DNA of 19,538 bases from RGIG4140 sp045532865 (GTDB taxonomy: Bacteria; Pseudomonadota; Alphaproteobacteria; CAAHEQ01; UBA3637): NCBI GenBank assembly GCA_045532865.1, contig JAZSGT010000036.1, positions 1-19,538 of the forward strand, in the 5' to 3' direction. Position 1 is the stretch's first letter, and each line of letters begins with the position of its first letter. The position numbers and the translations under genes are program-made. The notes beneath the pieces are model-generated. The model was not told the origin of the DNA. It was given only the letters and a program-made list of their open reading frames with translations, and did not search any database. Shown here piece after piece: positions 14,485 through 19,538 of this stretch.

Positions 14485-16434
14485 ATGTTAAGAATGATAA
14501 AAAAGCTTTTTGCAAAGGATAATATCATCTGGCGCAACTGGGATATGTCGGTAACAATCGGATTGACTGTTGCGGCCTATTTGTTAATGTTTGGATTGTT
14601 ATCATTAAATATTTACAACACTGATTTTGTTGTAAAAGGTGGTGACTTTACTGTTTCCTATTTAGGGAGCGTTTTTTATCGCTTAGATGAGTGGCGCTGG
14701 CCGATTTTCACACACATGAATTTGGCGTATCCTTATGGTATTTCTGTTCATGGAACGGACGGGTCACCATTATTAGCACTTATCTTTAAAGTATTGCACA
14801 AAGTTTTTGGTTTGTCGCCTGAAGTGCAATTTGTGGGTGTTTGGATGTTCTTTTGCTACATTTTGCAAGCAATTGCTTCAGTCCTTATTTTTCGTCATGC
14901 ATTTAAGAACAAGTTTTTTGTTGTTTTAGGGGCATTATTCTTTGTTTCAGCACCAATTATGATGATGCGTGTTTTTGTACACATTAATTTGATGTGTCAC
15001 TTTATTGTATTATTTACTTTGTTGCTGTATTTAAATAACCGTTTGACAAAAAAAGAATGGATTTGGATGGGTGTGTTATTCTCATTTGCAATTTTAACAT
15101 GTCCATACTTTTTGCCAATTATTTCAGGCTTTTTTGCTATTTTGATTTATCAAAAATACTGGATTGAAAAGCAGATTAAATTTACAACTGTTATAAAAGG
15201 ACTTCTCTTTTTGACTGGTGTATTTTTATTTTGGTTCTATTTATTGGGGATGGTTTCTACTGAGCAAAATTTAGCAAGTGGAGGTTGGAGAGGTTTAAGT
15301 TTGAATTTAACAGCTCTTTTTAACCCTATTTGGAGTCAGTCACGTGTTTTTTCAAGTTTGACACCTTCAGCTGATTTTGATGCAGATAACTATTTTGGCT
15401 TTGGTTTATTAATATTGCTTTGCATTTGTTTCCCATCCGTGAAACGATTGTTCGCTGGGGAAAATTTAAAACGCCACTATCCACTTGCTATTTTATTGTT
15501 AGGGTTGACTTTGTTTGCTTTATCTTCACAAGTGAAGTTAGGAACGGCTGTTATTCTTGATTATAAACCAGGGGAGGTTATTAATTGGTTGGGGAATGTG
15601 TTCCGTTATTCAGGGCGCTTTTTCTGGCCTGTTTGGTATTTGCTTGCTTTCTTTATTATCAAGACGTTTGTTCAAAAATACCCAAAAGGGGCATTGGTTT
15701 TCTTACCTCTTTTGTTGTGTGTTCAAATTTGGGATTTATATCCAACATATAAATCAAAGCATGATTTTATTTATATTTCTCCAAAAGAACCATTACCAAT
15801 GGTTTCTAAAGAATGGGAAAGATTGGATAAACAATATCCAAATGTGTTTATTTTTGCGCATAATGAAAATTATCGTCACATGTGGCGTTGGGCAATTAAG
15901 CACCGTAAAAATGTAAATTATGGTTTCTTAAATCGTCCATCAAAGAAAACACATAAATTGATTGACAAGACAAAAGAAGAAATTTTGTCAGGATATGTTA
16001 GTGATAAAAGCTATTTCTATTTAATCGATCAACCATTTATGAAAACAATTGAATCTTCAGCTAAAAATAACCCTGATGTTGCGATTTTGAAAGAAAAGAT
16101 TAAAAATATTGATGGGTTTTTAATTTTGGAATATGATGAAGAATTGATGAAAGAAAGACAATCCTTTAAAGAGGTTAAAATTTCAGTTAAACACCGTTAT
16201 TGGGAAGATGTTCTTACTCAGATTTCAAAATATCGAGTTTCTCGTGACGTTGAAGGTAAGTTCACTGATTTTGCATCTATTGTGAAATTTGATGATACAG
16301 AGTTGATTTTGAAATGGGATAAATACGGTATCGAAGAATTTGAAAAGAAACCGGAGGAGAAACAATACCACCAACGGGATAGAAAAACAAAAGACGAAGA
16401 TGAAAATGTTGAGAATAAAAAGAAAGATAAATAA
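14485..16434 (+). CDS. DUF6311-like multi-pass membrane protein, probable GT-C glycosyltransferase
   Basis: 649 residues. About ten hydrophobic helices occupy residues 20-416, followed by a soluble domain of about 230 residues that ends in a very charged tail (from about residue 618, many Lys, Glu and Asp). The first extracytoplasmic loop carries GGDFTVSYLGSVFYRLDEW and later YPYGISVHGTDGSPLLALI, resembling the DUF6311 family of predicted GT-C enzymes; the acidic residue in GGDF (52-55) is a candidate catalytic base. Coupled to the GtrB-type gene 8 bases upstream (AGAGGGG at 14475-14481 before ATG), the simplest model is that it uses the lipid-linked sugar made by that gene to decorate an envelope glycan at the periplasmic face. 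Acceptor and sugar are unknown. The family match is from motif recall and is moderately sure. Confidence 0.7.
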   Translation: MLRMIKKLFAKDNIIWRNWDMSVTIGLTVAAYLLMFGLLSLNIYNTDFVVKGGDFTVSYLGSVFYRLDEWRWPIFTHMNLAYPYGISVHGTDGSPLLALIFKVLHKVFGLSPEVQFVGVWMFFCYILQAIASVLIFRHAFKNKFFVVLGALFFVSAPIMMMRVFVHINLMCHFIVLFTLLLYLNNRLTKKEWIWMGVLFSFAILTCPYFLPIISGFFAILIYQKYWIEKQIKFTTVIKGLLFLTGVFLFWFYLLGMVSTEQNLASGGWRGLSLNLTALFNPIWSQSRVFSSLTPSADFDADNYFGFGLLILLCICFPSVKRLFAGENLKRHYPLAILLLGLTLFALSSQVKLGTAVILDYKPGEVINWLGNVFRYSGRFFWPVWYLLAFFIIKTFVQKYPKGALVFLPLLLCVQIWDLYPTYKSKHDFIYISPKEPLPMVSKEWERLDKQYPNVFIFAHNENYRHMWRWAIKHRKNVNYGFLNRPSKKTHKLIDKTKEEILSGYVSDKSYFYLIDQPFMKTIESSAKNNPDVAILKEKIKNIDGFLILEYDEELMKERQSFKEVKISVKHRYWEDVLTQISKYRVSRDVEGKFTDFASIVKFDDTELILKWDKYGIEEFEKKPEEKQYHQRDRKTKDEDENVENKKKDK

Positions 16435-16450
16435 TCTCGTTTAAAAAAAA

Positions 16451-16486
16451 GAAATCCACTAGCTTTTAGCTGGTGGATTTCTTTTT
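16451..16486 (+). terminator. Intrinsic terminator after the DUF6311-like gene
   Basis: GAAATCCACTAGCT (16451-16464) pairs with AGCTGGTGGATTTC (16468-16481) with one T:G wobble, followed by five T; a run of eight A precedes it, so it may also work on the opposite strand. It lies 16 bases after the stop. Confidence 0.9.
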
Positions 16487-16487
16487 G

Positions 16488-16524
16488 TAAAAAACAACGC
16501 TTCTTAGAAAAAGAAGCGTTGTTT
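16488..16524 (-). terminator. Intrinsic terminator of the DXS-like gene
   Basis: AAACAACGCTTCTT (16492-16505) and AAGAAGCGTTGTTT (16511-16524) form a perfect 14-bp stem around AGAAA. On the minus strand it ends in a T run (A run at 16489-16494 on the plus strand), eight bases after the DXS-like stop. With the preceding hairpin it forms a back-to-back terminator pair. Confidence 0.88.
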
Positions 16525-16531
16525 AAGCTTT

Positions 16532-18283
16532 TTAAAGAATGTTTAATGCATCTTGAACAATTTGTTCAGGAGTTAGGTGATATTTCTTATATAATTCTTC
16601 CAAAGGAACTCTATCAGTGAATTCTTTAAATGCACCAAAGCAAAGAGTCTTGATGTTTGTAGAAGCATAAAATCTGGCGATTTTTTCACCAAAGCCACCG
16701 TCTAATTCGCCATCTTCAAGTGTAATAACAAGTGAGTGGTCTTTTTTTAATTTTTCAAGTAAATGAATATCAATACCCGTTAAATAACGTGGGTTTATTA
16801 GGGTAGGGGTGATGCCTTTTTCTTTTAGTAAATTAGAAACTTGTTTTCCAAGGGTGTAAAAGCTGCCAGCAGAAATAAGAGCAATTTTTTCTCCTTTTTC
16901 TTGAACTTGATAGGTATTGAGTTGGCTGTAATCAAAAGAAACATAATTTTCATCTAGAGAAATTACATCTTTTGGCATGCGAATAACAACAGGATGAGAT
17001 TGTTGTTCTAAACTCCAAGATAACATATCAAGATATTCCTCTTTTGTTTGAGGAGCTAAATAAACAATATTTGGGATATTGCTAATGAGTGGGATATCAA
17101 ATGTACAAAGATGAGTCATATCAGCTCCTGAAATACCACCCCATGCAACCAAAATAACTGCAGGATTATTATTCAATGCTAAATCTTGTGAAAGTTGATC
17201 ATATGTGCGCTGTACAAAAGAGCTCATAACCATAAAAACAGGTTTACATCCACCCTTTGCAAGTGCTGAGGAAAAGGCAACTCCATGTTCTTCAGCAATA
17301 CCAACATCAACATAATTTTTGCCAAGTTCAGATCTTCTTTCACTGGTTAGGCCAAAAACACCAGGAGTTCCTGCATTTACAATGACAATGGAAGGGTCTT
17401 TCTTGATTTTTTGATGTAGGAAATTATAGGTAATATCGTTATAATTTTCTCCTTCAAATGAGAATTTGGCAGTGCCGTCATCAATATTGAAAGGAACATG
17501 CCAGTGCCAGCGTTCTTTGTTTTCTTCAGCAAATGAATATCCTTTTCCTTTTGTTGTTCGAATATGTAAAAGGGTGGGGATTGATGTGTCTTTAACTTTT
17601 TCAAAAATATCAATTAAATCAGATAAGTTGTTCCCATTTTCAACGTAGTGGTAATCAAAACCTAATGCTTTAAAAAGATTGTTTTTTGCTTGACCGTTGG
17701 ATTTTCTCAAATCTCTTAAATTTGTATAAAGTCCACCTTGGTTTTCGGCAATTGACATCTCATTATCGTTTAAAATAATGATAATGTTACTGTTTAAAGT
17801 TGCGACGTTATTAAGTCCTTCTAAAGCTTCACCACCTGAGAGAGAACCATCACCTAAGATGGCAATAACATTATGCGTTTCTCCTTTTAAATCTCTGGCT
17901 TTTGCAAGACCTGTTGCTAAAGAGACAGAAGTTGATGTATGACCAATTTTAAAATGATCATGCTGGCTTTCATCTGGGTTGGTATAGCCTGATATTTTTT
18001 GCATACCTTCTTCAGTTAAAAAGCCTTCTTTCCTTCCTGTTAAAATTTTATGAGCGTAGCATTGGTGGGAAACATCCCATATAATTTTATCAACAGGGGA
18101 GTTAAATGTTTTATGCAATGCAATAGCAACTTCTACAATGCCAAGATTTGGACCAACATGTCCACCCAATGTACTATTGCGATTTAAAATGGCAGTTCTT
18201 ATTTCTTGCGCTAATGTTTCAAGTTCTTGTGAAGAAAAAGATTTGATATCTTTAGGTGTTGAAATTTTTTCAATATAAGTCAT
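16532..18283 (-). CDS. DXS-like thiamine-diphosphate enzyme, divergent acceptor site
   Basis: 583-residue enzyme of the 1-deoxy-D-xylulose-5-phosphate synthase/transketolase superfamily. It keeps GGHVGPNLG with His-42 (E. coli DXS His-49), WDVSHQCYAHKILTGR, GHTSTSVS, the thiamine-diphosphate motif GDG (144-146) to NDN (172-174), and IAEEH with catalytic Glu-331. It is shorter than canonical DXS (about 620-640): the mobile segment after NDNEMSI is some 30 residues shorter. By hand alignment with E. coli, His-299 is Asn-218, Tyr-392 is Met-353 and Arg-420 is Trp-381, while Arg-398, Asp-427, His-431 and Arg-478 equivalents (Arg-359, Asp-388, His-391, Arg-435) remain. A changed acceptor is therefore possible, and DXP synthesis is not assured. 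The start is set by AAAAGGAGAACTAT before ATG 18283. It is divergent from a glycosyltransferase. A canonical dxs elsewhere in the genome would support a special role. Confidence 0.8.
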   Translation of the reverse strand: MTYIEKISTPKDIKSFSSQELETLAQEIRTAILNRNSTLGGHVGPNLGIVEVAIALHKTFNSPVDKIIWDVSHQCYAHKILTGRKEGFLTEEGMQKISGYTNPDESQHDHFKIGHTSTSVSLATGLAKARDLKGETHNVIAILGDGSLSGGEALEGLNNVATLNSNIIIILNDNEMSIAENQGGLYTNLRDLRKSNGQAKNNLFKALGFDYHYVENGNNLSDLIDIFEKVKDTSIPTLLHIRTTKGKGYSFAEENKERWHWHVPFNIDDGTAKFSFEGENYNDITYNFLHQKIKKDPSIVIVNAGTPGVFGLTSERRSELGKNYVDVGIAEEHGVAFSSALAKGGCKPVFMVMSSFVQRTYDQLSQDLALNNNPAVILVAWGGISGADMTHLCTFDIPLISNIPNIVYLAPQTKEEYLDMLSWSLEQQSHPVVIRMPKDVISLDENYVSFDYSQLNTYQVQEKGEKIALISAGSFYTLGKQVSNLLKEKGITPTLINPRYLTGIDIHLLEKLKKDHSLVITLEDGELDGGFGEKIARFYASTNIKTLCFGAFKEFTDRVPLEELYKKYHLTPEQIVQDALNIL

Positions 18284-18312
18284 ATAGTTCTCCTTTTTGC
18301 TGTGATAGAACT

Positions 18313-18340
18313 ATTATAGAAATAGGTATATGAAAGTCAA
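18313..18340 (-). promoter_or_regulatory. Promoter of the DXS-like gene
   Basis: On the minus strand, TTGACT (18340-18335), a 16-base spacer and TATAAT (18318-18313) form a near-consensus sigma70 promoter, giving a leader of about 23 bases. Its -35 lies only eight bases from the -35 of the opposing promoter. Confidence 0.75.
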
Positions 18341-18348
18341 GTTATCTC

Positions 18349-18377
18349 TTGAATAAAGGCTCCTTTTTTGATATAAT
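18349..18377 (+). promoter_or_regulatory. Promoter of the divergent glycosyltransferase gene
   Basis: TTGAAT (18349-18354), a 17-base spacer and a perfect TATAAT (18372-18377). Transcription would start near 18384, inside the palindrome at 18378-18396. GGAGGG at 18403-18408 is the ribosome binding site. Confidence 0.75.
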
Positions 18378-18396
18378 CACAAATAAGTTATTTGTG
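18378..18396. promoter_or_regulatory. Perfect palindromic operator candidate at the transcription start
   Basis: CACAAATAA-G-TTATTTGTG: two perfect 9-base arms around one central base, directly after the TATAAT box. The position over the expected start site is where a repressor would block initiation. In RNA the one-base loop would shorten the stem, so a DNA-binding dimer is the more natural reading. No regulator gene is adjacent. Confidence 0.6.
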
Positions 18397-18413
18397 TCTT
18401 TTGGAGGGTTTAG

Positions 18414-19526
18414 ATGCAAAAAATAAATATTGTTTGTCCAACATATCGAGAAGGTGTTGGGGCGAAAATGCGTTTAATAGCGACGTATCATTTGATTCAA
18501 GATGTGATTGGGAAAGAAAATTTAAGATTGTGTATTATTGATTCATCAAGTGAACCAATCTGTTTGTTTCAAGAAGAAAAGATGGTGTATCAAAACATAT
18601 TATATTTGCATGTTCCAACAAAGAATGTTGCACTACAAAAGTATACCACTAACTTGCCAAAAATGCTTGATTTTTGTATAACACCGGAACATAAAGATTT
18701 TGAAAAGATTAAAGAATTGGTTTCTGCTTGGAGTTATTTTATTCCTTGGGATGATTGGTATCCAAGAAAGGCAACGCTTTTGGATCATTTTTTGGCTGAG
18801 AGACCTAGTATTGGTATGAAACGAAACATGGCTCTTGCAGCGTTAGAAGAAGTTTTTGGCCCAGCTGATGTAGTTTGTTATGCTGACGATGATGATTTTA
18901 GAAGTGGAGGGTATTTTGAGCAAATGGCTCAAGAACTAAAGGATAAGAGTTTTATTCGAATTGCTAAATGGTTGACATGTTGTTTTGATGAAAAAGGAAA
19001 AGAGCCCTTACTTGGTATAAATGATATAGGATTTTATCAAAAAGCAAATGGTTTTTGGGTTCCAAATTTAAACAAAGCCCAAGAACTTTATAATTCAAGG
19101 CAAATAGATGGGATAACAAATCTTATAAAAGATAGATATTCAAAGCTCATTACAATGGCTTTGCCTCCCATTTCATATGATGGAGCAATTCATGTGTTTA
19201 AAATGGATTTATGGCGAAAATCTAAAGAGGCTTTTTTTGGGGTTTTACCAGTTAGTTTGGCAGAGGATATTATTTTTTATATGTCGTTAGAACGCCATTT
19301 TGGTAAAGCTTTTAAACCAGCTGTTTTTGAAAATAAAGAATTTAATTTTATTAGAACCGCACATATGAATACGTCTTTGGTTGAATGGACTAAAAAAGTT
19401 GAGTTTGAGAGCATACCAAATTGGGCTCGAAATAAGATTTTATTTGTTCAAAAATTATTAAATGATGAAAAAGAGTTTGAAAAATTTATTAAAGTAATGG
19501 TAGAATTAATTCAATTAAGTAAATAA
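18414..19526 (+). CDS. GT-A-like glycosyltransferase, unknown specificity
   Basis: 370-residue soluble protein with a GT-A nucleotide-sugar transferase look. The N-terminal strand is INIVCPTYREGVGAKMRL (residues 4-21), followed by IIDSSSEP. SIGMKRNMALAALEEVFGP (132-150) resembles the helix before the DxD motif in family 2 enzymes, and VVCYADDDDFRSGGYF (153-168) contains four successive Asp (158-161) that include the likely metal-binding DxD. A later AEDIIFY could carry the catalytic acid. No membrane segment or signal peptide is visible. Residues 85-130 (WSYFIPWDDWYPRK region) form an insertion not usual for short GT2 proteins. The start has GGAGGG at 18403-18408. It faces away from the DXS-like gene and shares its control region, suggesting a linked pathway. 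The fold is fairly sure; donor and acceptor are unknown. Confidence 0.6.
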   Translation: MQKINIVCPTYREGVGAKMRLIATYHLIQDVIGKENLRLCIIDSSSEPICLFQEEKMVYQNILYLHVPTKNVALQKYTTNLPKMLDFCITPEHKDFEKIKELVSAWSYFIPWDDWYPRKATLLDHFLAERPSIGMKRNMALAALEEVFGPADVVCYADDDDFRSGGYFEQMAQELKDKSFIRIAKWLTCCFDEKGKEPLLGINDIGFYQKANGFWVPNLNKAQELYNSRQIDGITNLIKDRYSKLITMALPPISYDGAIHVFKMDLWRKSKEAFFGVLPVSLAEDIIFYMSLERHFGKAFKPAVFENKEFNFIRTAHMNTSLVEWTKKVEFESIPNWARNKILFVQKLLNDEKEFEKFIKVMVELIQLSK

Positions 19527-19538
19527 TTTTTTATTTTT

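Noticed and set aside
1..19538. tRNA, rRNA, CRISPR array, insertion sequence or prophage
   Set aside because: No cloverleaf-like sequence, regularly spaced repeats, transposase motifs or terminal inverted repeats were seen on reading both strands; a covariance-model scan was not possible.

Overview
The window is strongly AT-rich by eye, including most third codon positions. It looks like a chromosomal segment of a Gram-negative, probably alphaproteobacterial, host-associated or anaerobic bacterium. The clues are a VirB8-like inner-membrane protein, an alphaproteobacterial-looking HflX, a small 2[4Fe-4S] ferredoxin, pyruvate phosphate dikinase and a full glucan-handling gene set. This placement is an inference; no rRNA or tRNA is present to test it. 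No CRISPR array, insertion sequence or prophage block was seen.

Layout: (1) 1-2336, minus strand: pyruvate phosphate dikinase, cut by the window start. (2) 2601-11435, plus strand: a tightly packed six-gene run, glgB-glgX-malQ-acyl-ACP thioesterase-hflX-RNHCP protein. Gaps are 16 bases or less, with one ATGA overlap. (3) 11436-11818: mostly non-coding, with a strong promoter-like sequence and a doubtful short ORF that may be frameshifted. (4) 11819-12646, plus: an orphan VirB8-like protein. (5) 12698-13060 minus and 13204-13437 plus: a stand-alone mannose-6-phosphate-isomerase-type cupin and a ferredoxin, divergent across a compact promoter region. (6) 13538-16434, plus: a GtrB-type glycosyltransferase and a DUF6311-like multi-pass membrane protein, isolated by terminators on both sides. 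(7) 16532-18283 minus and 18414-19526 plus: a shortened, active-site-altered DXS-like thiamine-diphosphate enzyme and an unusual GT-A-like glycosyltransferase. These two diverge from back-to-back promoters, and a perfect palindrome sits at the start of the glycosyltransferase transcript.

The genes fit two themes. The first is central carbon metabolism: storage glucan building and trimming through GlgB, GlgX and MalQ, with a PEP/pyruvate step by PPDK and a low-potential electron carrier. The second is the cell envelope: lipid-linked sugar transfer by GtrB plus the DUF6311 protein, a sugar-nucleotide-type cupin, and the uncharacterised glycosyltransferase. The least ordinary locus is the DXS-like/glycosyltransferase pair. 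The enzyme keeps the thiamine-diphosphate core but has lost several residues that canonical DXS uses at the acceptor site, so it may not make DXP.
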